Positions 16,451 through 26,280 of a stretch of 64,000 nucleotides of DNA are shown here, in pieces. Each line of letters starts with the position of its first letter. The first letter of the stretch is position 1. Position numbers and translations under genes: made by a program. Source of the stretch: Streptomyces odontomachi (lineage in GTDB: Bacteria > Actinomycetota > Actinomycetes > Streptomycetales > Streptomycetaceae); assembly GCF_024435355.1 (NCBI RefSeq), contig NZ_JAMJWG010000004.1:310001-374000 (forward strand). The letters are read 5' to 3'. The notes beneath the pieces were generated by a model. That model was given only the letters and a program-made list of their open reading frames with translations, searched no databases and had not been told where the DNA came from.

Positions 16451-17260
16451 ATGCCGAACCTCGCACCCCGACAGCTGATCTTCACGGTGTACGGGCTCTA
16501 CGCACGCGAAGAACGCAACTGGCTGTCGGTCTCCTCTGCCGTGCGCCTGCTGGCCGACGTCGGCATCGACGCGGCGAGCGTGCGCTCCTCGATCTCCCGG
16601 CTGAAGCGCCGTGGGGTGCTGGAGTCGTGCAAGGTCGGCCGTGCCGCCGGATACAGCCTGTCGCAGCAGGCCCTGGAGATGCTGCGGGAAGGCGATGTGC
16701 GCATCTTCTCCCAGCGCCGGGCCGAGGTGTCCGACGGCCTGATGCTCGTCGTCTTCTCCATCCCCGAGTCCGAGCGCGATCGCCGGCACAGCTTCCGCAC
16801 CGCGCTGTTGCAGATGGGATGCGGGACGGTGGCCTCCGGGGTGCTGGTGGCGCCGCCCGGCCTCCGCCCCGACCTGCGGCGCGCCATCCAGCGCATGGGG
16901 CTGGAGCAGAACGCGGACCTCTTCCACTCCCGTTGCGAGTCGTTCGTCGAGCTCAAGCAGCGCGTCGCCGAGTGGTGGGACCTGGCCGCGATCGAGGCCG
17001 AGTACAGGGAGTTCGTCGCCGCCTACCAGGACGTGCCGGCCCGCCTGAAGGAGGCCGAGGACCCGGTGCGGGCGGCGTTCGAGAGCTACGTTCCGATGCT
17101 CACCACATGGCGGCGCCTGCCCTACCGCGACCCCGGGCTACCGCTCGAACTGCTGCCTGACGGGTGGGTGGGAGAGCAGGCGGCGGACCTGTTCACCGAC
17201 CTCAACGCGCTGCTGCGCTCCCGGGCGCACGAGCACGCCCTACGCGTCATCCACGGATGA
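16451..17260 (+). CDS. PaaX-family transcriptional regulator
   Basis: A 269-residue repressor-type protein. The N-terminal winged helix (about 1-75: RQLIFTVYGLYAREERNWLSVSSAV, then SSISRLKRRGVLES) and the PaaX core and C-terminal domains are recognisable. PaaX-family repressors answer to aryl-CoA thioesters such as phenylacetyl-CoA. Here the gene converges on, and overlaps by 21 bases, the end of a CoA-dependent aminobenzoate operon, so an aryl-CoA made by that pathway is the likely effector. ATG 16451 fits the family start. No clear ribosome site precedes it, and a GTG at 16427 is an alternative. Confidence 0.88.
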   Translation: MPNLAPRQLIFTVYGLYAREERNWLSVSSAVRLLADVGIDAASVRSSISRLKRRGVLESCKVGRAAGYSLSQQALEMLREGDVRIFSQRRAEVSDGLMLVVFSIPESERDRRHSFRTALLQMGCGTVASGVLVAPPGLRPDLRRAIQRMGLEQNADLFHSRCESFVELKQRVAEWWDLAAIEAEYREFVAAYQDVPARLKEAEDPVRAAFESYVPMLTTWRRLPYRDPGLPLELLPDGWVGEQAADLFTDLNALLRSRAHEHALRVIHG

Positions 17261-17698
17261 CGCCCGCCGCGGAGCCGCCCCGCGCAGTGCGGCGCGCCAC
17301 GCGGCCGGCCAGGGGACGCTCGACTCGTGCCCCGGCGGCAGGTACACGGTGACGTAGCGCCCCTTCGCGGCGAGCGCACGGGGGTGGTCGCCGGTGGGCT
17401 CGCCCCAGACCTCGAAGCCCAGCGTGAGCGAGGAGGTACCGACGCGTTCGACGAAGACCACGGCGGTGACCTGCTGGCCGAACCAGAGGCGTGCCGTGTA
17501 GTCGGCCTCGAACCTGACCCGTGGCGCCGCTCCGAAATAGCCGTCCAGGCCGCACCGGGCGACGAGCGCGGCCTCCGCCGCCTCCACGAAGCGCACGATC
17601 GCGGTGTTGTGGTGGTGGCCGGCGGCGTCGGTGTCCATCCACTCCACCCGGCTGCGGTGGACGGCCTGGACGCGGCCCGTGCCGGCGGCGTCACACAT
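17240..17698 (-). CDS. 4HBT-family acyl-CoA thioesterase
   Basis: A 152-residue single hot-dog-fold protein. After RSRVEWMDTDAAGHHHNTAIVRFVEAAEAAL, the aspartate of the MDTDAAGH segment occupies the place of the 4-hydroxybenzoyl-CoA thioesterase catalytic acid. The gene overlaps the end of the fused monooxygenase/reductase gene by eight bases and is the last of the operon, so translation is coupled. It probably releases a carboxylic acid or CoA from a ring-modified aminobenzoyl-CoA, or rescues CoA from dead-end esters. The exact substrate is unknown. Confidence 0.87.
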   Translation of the reverse strand: MCDAAGTGRVQAVHRSRVEWMDTDAAGHHHNTAIVRFVEAAEAALVARCGLDGYFGAAPRVRFEADYTARLWFGQQVTAVVFVERVGTSSLTLGFEVWGEPTGDHPRALAAKGRYVTVYLPPGHESSVPWPAAWRAALRGAAPRRASSVDDA

Positions 17699-20069
17699 GG
17701 GCGGCCTCGCGACGCGGCACCCAGCGGAGGTGGACGTCCTGGCCCGCGGCGTCCTCCCGCAGCAGCGCCAACCGCGGCGGTACCCGGTCCGTCCGCGAGG
17801 TCGGGGGCCTGCGCCGGCCGGCCCGGAACGGCAGCGGCCACTGGGCCGCCGCGCCCCGGTAGTCCTGCTCGGCCGCCGCGTGCAGCGTCCAGTGGGGGTC
17901 GTAGAGGTGCGTCCGGCCCAGTGCGCACAGGTCGGCGCGGCCGGCGAGCAGGATCGTGTTCACGTCGTCGTAGGAGGAGATCGCCCCGACCGCCATGACG
18001 GGGACACCGGCGGGCCCGGCGACCTCCTGACGGATGCGGTCGGCGAACGGGGTCTGGTAGGAGCGTCCGTAGGCCGGCGCCTCCTCCTTGACGACCTGAC
18101 CGGACGACACGTCCACGGCGGCGGCGCCGTGCTCGACGAACGCGCGGGCGATCTCGACGGCGTCGTGCTCGGTGTTGCCGTCCGGGGCCCAGTCCGAGGC
18201 GGAGATGCGCACCGTCACCGGCACCCGGCCGGCGACGGCTTCCCGGACCGCGTCGAAGACCTCCAGCGGGAAGCGCAGCCGGCCCTCGGCCGTTCCCCCG
18301 TAGCCGTCCGTGCGGTGGTTGGCCAGCGGGGAGAGGAAGGAGGAGAGCAGGTAGCCGTGTGCGGCGTGCACCTCGATGAGGTCGAATCCGGCCGCCACAC
18401 CGCGGCGTGCGGCCGAGACGAACTGCTCGACGACGCGGTCCATGTCCTGGCGGGTCATCTCGCGCGGCACCGAGCTGCCCGGCCCGTAGGGCACCGCGGA
18501 GGGCGCGACGACGTCCCAGCCGCCGGTGTCGAGCGGGTCGTCCATGCCCTCCCACATCGGTTTCGTGGCCCCCTTGCGGCCGGCGTGGCCCAGTTGGAGG
18601 CCGATCTTCGCCGAGCTGCGGCCGTGCACGAAGTCGGTGACGGTCCGGTAGGCGTCGCGCTGGTCGTCCCGCCACAGGCCGGTGCAGCCGGGCGTGATCC
18701 TGCCCTCCGGGGAGACGCACACCATCTCGGTCATGACCAGGCCCGCGCCGCCGAGTGCCTTGGAGCCGAGGTGGACGAGGTGGAAGTCGTTCGCCACGCC
18801 GTCGACGGCGGAGTACATGTCCATCGGCGAGACCACCACGCGGTTCTTCAGTTCCAGACCGCCGATGCGAACCGGCTGGAACATCGCGGGAACCGTCTGC
18901 CCGTGCCCCTGGGCGCGTGCGAAGTCCGCCTCGACGCGCCGGGCGAAGGCGTGGTCGCGCTCCTTGAGGTTCTCGAAGGTGATCCGCCGGGAGCGGGTGA
19001 GCAGGTTGAAGCAGAACTGCGTGGGGTCCTGGTCGGCGTACATGCCGATGTTCTCGAACCATTCCAGGGAGGCCTGCGCCGCCCGCTGGGTGGATTCCAC
19101 CACCGGCCGGCGCTCCCCCTCGTAGGCCGTCAGCGCCTCGGTCACCCCGGTGTTCTCGTGCAGGCAGGCCGCCAGCGCCAGGGCGTCCTCCATGGCGAGC
19201 TTGGTGCCCGAGCCGATGGAGAAGTGGGCGGTGTGCGCGGCGTCGCCCAGCAGCACCACGTTGCCGCTGTGCCAGCGGTCGCACCGGACGGTGGTGAAGT
19301 TGATCCACTTGGAGTTGTTGGTGAGCACCCGGTGGCCGTCGAGCTCTTTGGCGAAGATCTCCGCGATCCGTGCCACCGAGACCTCGTCCGACGCGCCCGG
19401 TGGCAGCGCCGCGTGCTCCGTGGCGTCGAATCCGGCGCGGCGCCAGACGTCCTCGTGCATCTCGACGATGAAGGTCGACCCGGATCGGGCGAAGGGGTAT
19501 CCGTGGACCTGCATGGTCCCCCACCCCGTCTGCTTGACGAGGAACCGGAACGCCTCGAAGGCCCGGTCGGTGCCCAGCCACATGTACTTGTTCGGGCGCC
19601 GGTCGAGCCGGGGTCCGAAGACATCGGCGTACCTGGCGCGGACGGTGGAGTTGAGGCCGTCGGCGGCCACCACCAGATCGTGGGTCCGGCGCAGCTCGTC
19701 GACGTCAGGTGCCGCCGTCCGGTAGTGGACCCGGACACCCAGGTCGGCCACCCGCTCCTGGAGGAGGCGCAGCAGTTCCTTGCGCGACATGGCGGCGAAG
19801 CCCTGCCCGCCGACGGTGGTGGTGTGGCCGTCGATGGCGACGTCGATGTCGGTCCACCGCGCGAACCGCTCGGCCATCTGCCGGTGGACGACGGTGTCGG
19901 CGGTCTCGATCGCGCCGAGGGTCTCGTCGGAGAACACGACACCGAATCCGAACGTGTCGTCGGCCGCGTTCCGCTCCCACACGGTGATCGCGTGACGCGG
20001 GTCGAGCTGCTTCATCAGTGCGGCGAAGTAGAGGCCGCCGGGGCCGCCGCCGATGACTGCGATCTTCAT
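17691..20069 (-). CDS. Fused FAD monooxygenase / Old Yellow Enzyme (2-aminobenzoyl-CoA monooxygenase/reductase type)
   Basis: A 792-residue two-domain flavoprotein. ATG 20069 has GAGAGG upstream. Domain one (about 1-390) is a class A FAD monooxygenase with IGGGPGGLYFAALMKQLDP and the LLGDAAHTAHFSIGSGTKLAMEDA FAD loop. Domain two (about 400-790) is an FMN-binding Old Yellow Enzyme reductase beginning MFQPVRIGGLELKNRVVVSPM and containing GLQLGHAGRKGA. This fusion is the known form of 2-aminobenzoyl-CoA monooxygenase/reductase, which hydroxylates and then reduces the aromatic ring; databases also label it salicylyl-CoA 5-hydroxylase. It starts 10 bases after the CoA-ligase stop, matching substrate supply from that ligase. 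Confidence 0.9.
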   Translation of the reverse strand: MKIAVIGGGPGGLYFAALMKQLDPRHAITVWERNAADDTFGFGVVFSDETLGAIETADTVVHRQMAERFARWTDIDVAIDGHTTTVGGQGFAAMSRKELLRLLQERVADLGVRVHYRTAAPDVDELRRTHDLVVAADGLNSTVRARYADVFGPRLDRRPNKYMWLGTDRAFEAFRFLVKQTGWGTMQVHGYPFARSGSTFIVEMHEDVWRRAGFDATEHAALPPGASDEVSVARIAEIFAKELDGHRVLTNNSKWINFTTVRCDRWHSGNVVLLGDAAHTAHFSIGSGTKLAMEDALALAACLHENTGVTEALTAYEGERRPVVESTQRAAQASLEWFENIGMYADQDPTQFCFNLLTRSRRITFENLKERDHAFARRVEADFARAQGHGQTVPAMFQPVRIGGLELKNRVVVSPMDMYSAVDGVANDFHLVHLGSKALGGAGLVMTEMVCVSPEGRITPGCTGLWRDDQRDAYRTVTDFVHGRSSAKIGLQLGHAGRKGATKPMWEGMDDPLDTGGWDVVAPSAVPYGPGSSVPREMTRQDMDRVVEQFVSAARRGVAAGFDLIEVHAAHGYLLSSFLSPLANHRTDGYGGTAEGRLRFPLEVFDAVREAVAGRVPVTVRISASDWAPDGNTEHDAVEIARAFVEHGAAAVDVSSGQVVKEEAPAYGRSYQTPFADRIRQEVAGPAGVPVMAVGAISSYDDVNTILLAGRADLCALGRTHLYDPHWTLHAAAEQDYRGAAAQWPLPFRAGRRRPPTSRTDRVPPRLALLREDAAGQDVHLRWVPRREAAHV

Positions 20070-20079
20070 GGGGTTCCTC

Positions 20080-21738
20080 TCACTGCGTGGCGGCAGGCCG
20101 TGCGGCCTGCTCGGCGGTGACGATCCGGCGGAGCACGTAGTGCTGGAGCTTGCCGCTGGCGTTGCGGGGCAGCGAGTCGCAGAACCGTATGTCACGTGGG
20201 TACTTGTACGGGGCCAGCTGCTGCTTCACGTACGTCTGCAACGCGGCCCGGACGGCGTCGTCGCCGGTCACACCGGCCCGGAGCACCACGAACGCGCAGA
20301 CCACCGCGCCGCGTTCGCTGTCCGGCCGTGCCACGACGGCGGCCTCGACGACGTCGGGATGGGTGTCCAGGACCTCCTCGACCTCCGGGCCCCCGATGTT
20401 GTAGCCGGACGAGACGATCATGTTGTCGGTGCGGGCCCGGTAGTGGAAGTAGCCGTCCTCGTCGCGTACGAAGGTGTCACCGGTGACGTTCCAGCCGTCC
20501 ACGGCGTAACCGGACTGCCGGGCGTCGTCCAGGTAGCGGCACCCGGTGGGCCCGATGACGGCCAGCCGCCCCGCCACCCCCGCAGGGACCTCGCGGTCGT
20601 CGGGGCCGAGGACCGTCGCGCGGTATCCCGGCAGCGGCCGTCCGGTCGCGCCGGGTTTGATGTCGTCCCCCGCAGCGGAGATGAAGATGTGCAGCAGCTC
20701 GGTGGCGCCGATGCCGTCGACGATCTTCAGGCCGATCTCGTCACGGACCTGTTCCCACAGGCTGGGCGGAATGTGCTCGCCGGCGCTGACCGCCAGCCGC
20801 AGCCGCCGCAGCTCGCCGAGCCGGTCGCCCCGGATGATCTGCCGGTAGGCGGTGGGCGCGGTGGCCAGCACGGTGACGTCGTGCGCGACGACGAGACCGG
20901 CCAGTTCCACGGGTGTGACCGCCTCGGTGAGCAGGGCGCACGCGCCGGCCCTGAGCGGGAAGACGACGAGCATGCCCAGGCCGAACGTGAACGCGATGGG
21001 CGCGGTGCAGGACACCACGTCGGTGGGCCGCAGGTTCAGGATCGTCCGGCCGAAGGCGGCGTCTACGGAGAGCAGGTCGCGGTGGAAGTGGACGGTGAGC
21101 TTGGGCACGCCGGTGCTGCCCGAGGTCGGGCAGAACAGCGCCACGTCGTCGGCAGCCGTCGCGACGTTCGTGAACTCCCCGGACTTGGTGGCGCAGCGGG
21201 CGACGAGGTCCGCGTCGTCGCCGGCGCCGAAGGCCAGCACGGTCAGCCGGGATGCGCCCTCGGCCCGCACCGCGCGCACGTCGGCGACATGGCGGTGGTC
21301 GACGAGCGCGAAGCGCGGACGTGCCTTGTCGGCTATGGGGGACAGTTCCCGCTCGCGCAGCGCCGCCATGGTGGTGACCACGATGCCGCCGGCCTTGAGC
21401 ACCCCGAGCCAGCACGCCACCGCCCACGGGTTGTTGGGCGAGCGCAGCAGCACCCGGTTGCCGGTGACCAGGCCGAAGTCCTCGACCAGGACCTGCGCCA
21501 CCTGGTTGGCGCGGCGCCGGAGTTCGCCGTAGGTCCACACCTCACCGGCAGGCGTCCGCAGCGCCGGGCGGTCCGGGCCGAAGGCGGCGGTGGGCACGTC
21601 GATGAGCTCGGTGGCGGCGTTGAGCCGGTCGGGCTGCCGGAGGGCGTCGGTGGTGAACTCGAGGGTGGGCCACTGGTCGTGGGGAGGCAGGTGATCGCGG
21701 GCGAAGGTGTCCGCGTGAGCGGAGGGTGTGAGGTCCAT
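20080..21738 (-). CDS. Aryl-CoA ligase, 2-aminobenzoate-CoA ligase type
   Basis: A 552-residue member of the AMP-forming (ANL) superfamily. ATG 21738 follows GGAAGG. The ATP loop is FCPTSGSTGVPKLTVHFHRD. The adenylation motif is DGIGATELLHIFIS, the hinge aspartate lies in YFHYRARTDNMIVSSGYNIGGPEVE, and the final catalytic lysine is in PRNASGKLQHYVL. It resembles benzoate/2-aminobenzoate-CoA ligases. It should activate anthranilate or salicylate to the CoA ester that the next gene product oxidises. It lies 35 bases downstream of the thioesterase gene in the same operon. Confidence 0.88.
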   Translation of the reverse strand: MDLTPSAHADTFARDHLPPHDQWPTLEFTTDALRQPDRLNAATELIDVPTAAFGPDRPALRTPAGEVWTYGELRRRANQVAQVLVEDFGLVTGNRVLLRSPNNPWAVACWLGVLKAGGIVVTTMAALRERELSPIADKARPRFALVDHRHVADVRAVRAEGASRLTVLAFGAGDDADLVARCATKSGEFTNVATAADDVALFCPTSGSTGVPKLTVHFHRDLLSVDAAFGRTILNLRPTDVVSCTAPIAFTFGLGMLVVFPLRAGACALLTEAVTPVELAGLVVAHDVTVLATAPTAYRQIIRGDRLGELRRLRLAVSAGEHIPPSLWEQVRDEIGLKIVDGIGATELLHIFISAAGDDIKPGATGRPLPGYRATVLGPDDREVPAGVAGRLAVIGPTGCRYLDDARQSGYAVDGWNVTGDTFVRDEDGYFHYRARTDNMIVSSGYNIGGPEVEEVLDTHPDVVEAAVVARPDSERGAVVCAFVVLRAGVTGDDAVRAALQTYVKQQLAPYKYPRDIRFCDSLPRNASGKLQHYVLRRIVTAEQAARPAATQ

Positions 21739-21773
21739 CGGGGTCCTTCCGGTGCCACCGCGGGGCACGGGGA

Positions 21774-22685
21774 TCAGACGGTACGGATCATGCCTTCCTG
21801 GGCCACGGTGGCCAGGTGGTGGCGGTCGCGGGTGTAGAAGCGCCCGGTGGCGAGCCCCCGGCCCGCCGTGGCGGCGACCGCGTCCTGCACGTAGAGCAGC
21901 CAGTCGTCGGCGACCACCGGTCGGTGGAACCACATCGCGTGGTCCAGGCTGGCCGTGACGAGCCCGGGCCGGGCCCAGGGGAGCCCGAGTGCACGGAGCA
22001 GGGGTTCGAGGATGGTGAAGTCGCAGACGTAGCCGAGGGCTGCGACGTCGCGCTGCGGCCGGGTCAGCCCCGGCACCGGACGCAGCGCGTCGAACGGACG
22101 CAGCCAGACGGCCTGGTGCGGCTCCGCCGGGCCGTCCACCTCCAGGTACACGGGACCCGGCACATGGCGCATGTCGAAGCCCCGCCCGCCGCTCCAGTAC
22201 GCCCGGGTCCCGGCGGTCATGGTGCCGCCGGTCCGCCCGCGCAGATACTCCTCGGACGTCGGCAGGCTTTCGGGACACGGGAGGTCGTCCACCAGGTCGG
22301 TGTGGTGCTCGGGGCCCGGCTCGCCGGTGGCGAACGAGGCGAGCGTGACGTAGACGGGCTTGCCGTTCTGGTAGGCCCGCACCTGACGGGTGGCGTAGCC
22401 GCGGCCGTCCCGCAGCCGCTCGACCTCGTACCGGACCTCGGCGCCGATCTCGACCGGGCGCATGAAGTAGGAGTGCATCGAGTGCAGGGCCTTGTCCTGG
22501 GGCGCCGACCGCATGGCGGCGCAGGCTGCCTGCGCGACCATGTCACCGCCGTACGCCTTGGGCCAGGGGCACGGCTGGGTGGTCGCGGTGAAGGCCAGGT
22601 CCAGGTACTCGGGGGCGGTCTCCACGAGGGTGACGGCGTCCGAGAAGTTCTGCGAGGTGGCCCCGCGCAGCGCGACGGCGGTCAC
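21774..22685 (-). CDS. Acyl-CoA thioesterase II (TesB-like)
   Basis: A 303-residue double hot-dog thioesterase. The first fold shows KAYGGDMVAQAACAAM and LHSMHSYFMRPVEIGAEVRYEVERLRDGRGYATRQVRAYQNGKPVY, typical of TesB. The second fold contains ASLDHAMWFHRPVVADDWLLY with the catalytic aspartate, and GRGLATGRFYTRDRHHLATVAQEG. The GTG start overlaps the cupin stop codon by four bases (GTGA). In this operon it may hydrolyse the end product of the CoA pathway. Confidence 0.9.
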   Translation of the reverse strand: MTAVALRGATSQNFSDAVTLVETAPEYLDLAFTATTQPCPWPKAYGGDMVAQAACAAMRSAPQDKALHSMHSYFMRPVEIGAEVRYEVERLRDGRGYATRQVRAYQNGKPVYVTLASFATGEPGPEHHTDLVDDLPCPESLPTSEEYLRGRTGGTMTAGTRAYWSGGRGFDMRHVPGPVYLEVDGPAEPHQAVWLRPFDALRPVPGLTRPQRDVAALGYVCDFTILEPLLRALGLPWARPGLVTASLDHAMWFHRPVVADDWLLYVQDAVAATAGRGLATGRFYTRDRHHLATVAQEGMIRTV

Positions 22686-23215
22686 GGACGGTCCTGCCAG
22701 TGGCGGAGCTCCGTGTCGGACACGTCGGGCAGGTTGACGACGATGTTGTCAGGGGTGCGCGTGGTCATCCAGGTCAGCGGCCGGTTGCGGTCGAGGTTGC
22801 ATTCGACGTGCGGCATGAACGGCGGCACGAAGACCCAGTCGCCCTCTTCGAGGTCCACGTAGTCGGCGTACTTCTCGCCGAAGTAGATCCGGGCTCGGCC
22901 GGCCAGGACGTAGCCCCCGGTCTCGGCCTCGCCGTGGTGGTGCGGCACCGAACGGAAGCTCCCTTCGTTGCTCACCTTTCCGAACCAGAGCCTCGTCGCA
23001 GGGGTGTGCCGGCGGCTCACACCGGAGATGCGTGAGGCCCCGGCGGACTGGCCGGTGTCTCCGGTCTCCAGCCCACCGCGCGTGACGACCGGGACGACGA
23101 GTCCCGAGTCGCTCGGGGCGTACCGGCTGTTGTGACCCTCGTGGTGGCCTTCGTGGCGACCTTCGTTGCCACCTTCGACGAGGTGGTGTTCGTGGTCGTG
23201 CTCGGACGGGTGCAT
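22682..23215 (-). CDS. Cupin protein with a histidine-rich N-terminus
   Basis: A 177-residue protein. ATG 23215 has GAGGAG at seven bases. The first 30 residues are unusually rich in His (MHPSEHDHEHHLVEGG, then a GRHEGHHEGHN run) and could bind metal. The cupin domain (about 60-165) shows the metal-binding HHHGEAETGGYVLAG motif and the second-motif VFVPPFMPHVECN. Cupins include dioxygenases and isomerases. As first gene of an anthranilate-CoA type operon it may act on a ring intermediate or a free aminohydroxy acid, but no specific activity can be assigned. It is divergent from ridA with a 16-bp palindrome between. Confidence 0.82.
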   Translation of the reverse strand: MHPSEHDHEHHLVEGGNEGRHEGHHEGHNSRYAPSDSGLVVPVVTRGGLETGDTGQSAGASRISGVSRRHTPATRLWFGKVSNEGSFRSVPHHHGEAETGGYVLAGRARIYFGEKYADYVDLEEGDWVFVPPFMPHVECNLDRNRPLTWMTTRTPDNIVVNLPDVSDTELRHWQDRP

Positions 23216-23304
23216 GCGACAGCTCCTCACAGGCGCTGGATGACATGGGTTGCACAGGGGTGCGATGTCGGTGAGCGCGGCGCGCCCACAATGTATGTAG
23301 CATT

Positions 23305-23320
23305 TTTGACGACCGTCAAA
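23305..23320. promoter_or_regulatory. Palindromic operator between the cupin operon and RidA gene
   Basis: TTTGACG-AC-CGTCAAA is a perfect 16-bp dyad in an AT-rich stretch between the divergent starts (23215 and 23376). On the minus strand a TTGACA -35 box lies just upstream of it. It is the best candidate site for the local PaaX-type repressor. Confidence 0.65.
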
Positions 23321-23375
23321 TATTGTCAACACCGGAATCGAGAACCGACAGCCGGTACACACCTCTGGAGGCGCC

Positions 23376-23795
23376 ATGCTCCCCGTCGCCGTCAACCCCG
23401 CCACGCTCCCCGCACCCAGCGGCTTCTCGCACGGCACGCTGGTGGGCAACACGCTCTACCTGGGGGGCCAGACAGCCCTCGACGCCGACATGCGGATCGT
23501 CCCCGGGGGGATCGTCGAACAGTTCCGCCAGGCCCTGGGCAACGTCCTGACCACGCTGCGCGAGGCCGGCGGCGAGCCGCAGGACCTCGTGTCGGTGACG
23601 CTCTACCTGACGGACATCCCCGGCTACCAGGCACACGGGAAGGCGATCGGCCGCGTCTGGCGCGAGCTGGTCGGCACCGGCTATCCCGCCATGGCGGGCA
23701 TCGGGTGCACGGCGCTCTGGCAGCCCGAGGCCCTGGTCGAGATCCTGGGCGTCGCGGTCATCCCGCGGGACCGGCTGCGCACCAGCGCGACCTGA
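23376..23795 (+). CDS. RidA/YjgF-family enamine/imine deaminase
   Basis: A 139-residue RidA-fold protein. The ATG follows CTGGAGGCGCC. It shows GNTLYLGGQTALDADMRIVPGGIVEQFRQALGNVLTTLREAGG and the VSVTLYLTDIPGYQ strand. The arginine usual in RidA near IPRxx is seen as VAVIPRDRL, although the canonical RidA C-terminal motif is altered, so it may be one of the Rid subfamilies linked to catabolic operons. Rid proteins hydrolyse reactive enamines and imines. That suits a pathway whose ring product is an amino-oxo-cyclohexene CoA ester. It is divergently transcribed from the operon. Confidence 0.9.
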   Translation: MLPVAVNPATLPAPSGFSHGTLVGNTLYLGGQTALDADMRIVPGGIVEQFRQALGNVLTTLREAGGEPQDLVSVTLYLTDIPGYQAHGKAIGRVWRELVGTGYPAMAGIGCTALWQPEALVEILGVAVIPRDRLRTSAT

Positions 23796-23826
23796 CCCGA
23801 GGCACCCGGGGGAGCACGCCTCAGGT
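23795..23826. terminator. Weak hairpin after the RidA gene
   Basis: ACCCGAGGC (23795-23803) and GCCTCAGGT (23818-23826) form a nine-base stem with one mismatch around a 14-base loop. Confidence 0.35.
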
Positions 23827-23841
23827 CGGTAGTCTCGGTCG

Positions 23842-24474
23842 ATGCCGAACGTGCCGAACCTCATGCGTACAAGCCGCAGGCTCATCCTCAGGGACCACGT
23901 CGACGCCCCCACGATCCGCGCGTTCGCCGAGAACTCCGGATGGCGTTTCGTAGGGGACACCGGCGACGCGGCCGGCGCCCCCGAGGGAGGCCTCTGCTAC
24001 GAGGCGAAGTGGGCCGTGGACGACGGCGGATCCGTCCACTACGTCGTGGACGAGTTCGCTGACGTGCACTACATGGTCACGGCCCACGCCCATGCGGACG
24101 CAGCCGAGGCAACGCTGGCGGACATCGAGAACGGCCTCGCCGTATGGACCCTCGACGAGCTGCTCGACGACTGCTACGTCCACGTGTACCCGGCGGGCTG
24201 GGCCAAAGCGCTCCTGCGCCTGGGCGCCGGCGCTCCGCCGCACGCCGTGGAACCCGTGGTGGAACATGTCACCTACTCCGCCGGGCACGAGGATGCGCCG
24301 GTACGCAGGGCAGCCCTTTGGGCCATGGCCTACACGGCCTGGCCGGAGTTCGAGAACGCCCTGGCCCGTATCGCCGACACGGACCGGGACCCGCAGGTCG
24401 CCCGCGAAGCACGGCTGGCCCTGGAACAGCTGGCGGAGAGCGGCGTCATCGAGCCGGGCCGCGCACAGGCGTGA
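23842..24474 (+). CDS. HEAT-repeat-like protein, unknown function
   Basis: A 210-residue soluble protein. The ATG at 23842 follows a TAGTCT box (23830-23835) by six bases and has no ribosome site, the pattern of a leaderless transcript. The N-terminal half has mixed alpha/beta character (DVHYMVTAHAHADAAEATLADI). The C-terminal half (about 125-200) has helical pairs like HEAT repeats, such as APVRRAALWAMAYTAWPEFENALARIA then DPQVAREARLALEQLAESG. No catalytic motif was seen. Protein binding is the usual role of HEAT repeats. An internal ATG at 23863 is an alternative start. Confidence 0.75.
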   Translation: MPNVPNLMRTSRRLILRDHVDAPTIRAFAENSGWRFVGDTGDAAGAPEGGLCYEAKWAVDDGGSVHYVVDEFADVHYMVTAHAHADAAEATLADIENGLAVWTLDELLDDCYVHVYPAGWAKALLRLGAGAPPHAVEPVVEHVTYSAGHEDAPVRRAALWAMAYTAWPEFENALARIADTDRDPQVAREARLALEQLAESGVIEPGRAQA

Positions 24475-24521
24475 TCACGCGGCCGGGAAATGATTGGACG
24501 GGGTGACGCCCGGCCTTGTAG

Positions 24522-26186
<1,665 letters not shown>

Positions 26187-26225
26187 CGGCTCCTGTAGTG
26201 CCGCGCCCGCACGCCGGGTGGCGTC

Positions 26226-26251
26226 GGCGGGTGCCCGCCCGGGCACCCGCC
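26226..26251. terminator. Bidirectional hairpin between convergent genes
   Basis: GGCGGGTGCCCG (26226-26237) and CGGGCACCCGCC (26240-26251) are exact inverted copies. They lie between the convergent Rox-like and GH84 genes. Confidence 0.7.
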
Positions 26252-26280
26252 ACGCGCGCATGCCGTTACCTCGCGTGCCG

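Noticed and set aside
17604..20120. An 838-codon plus-strand open frame opposite the fused monooxygenase/reductase
   Set aside because: It has no family resemblance, and the minus-strand gene has clear flavin motifs throughout.
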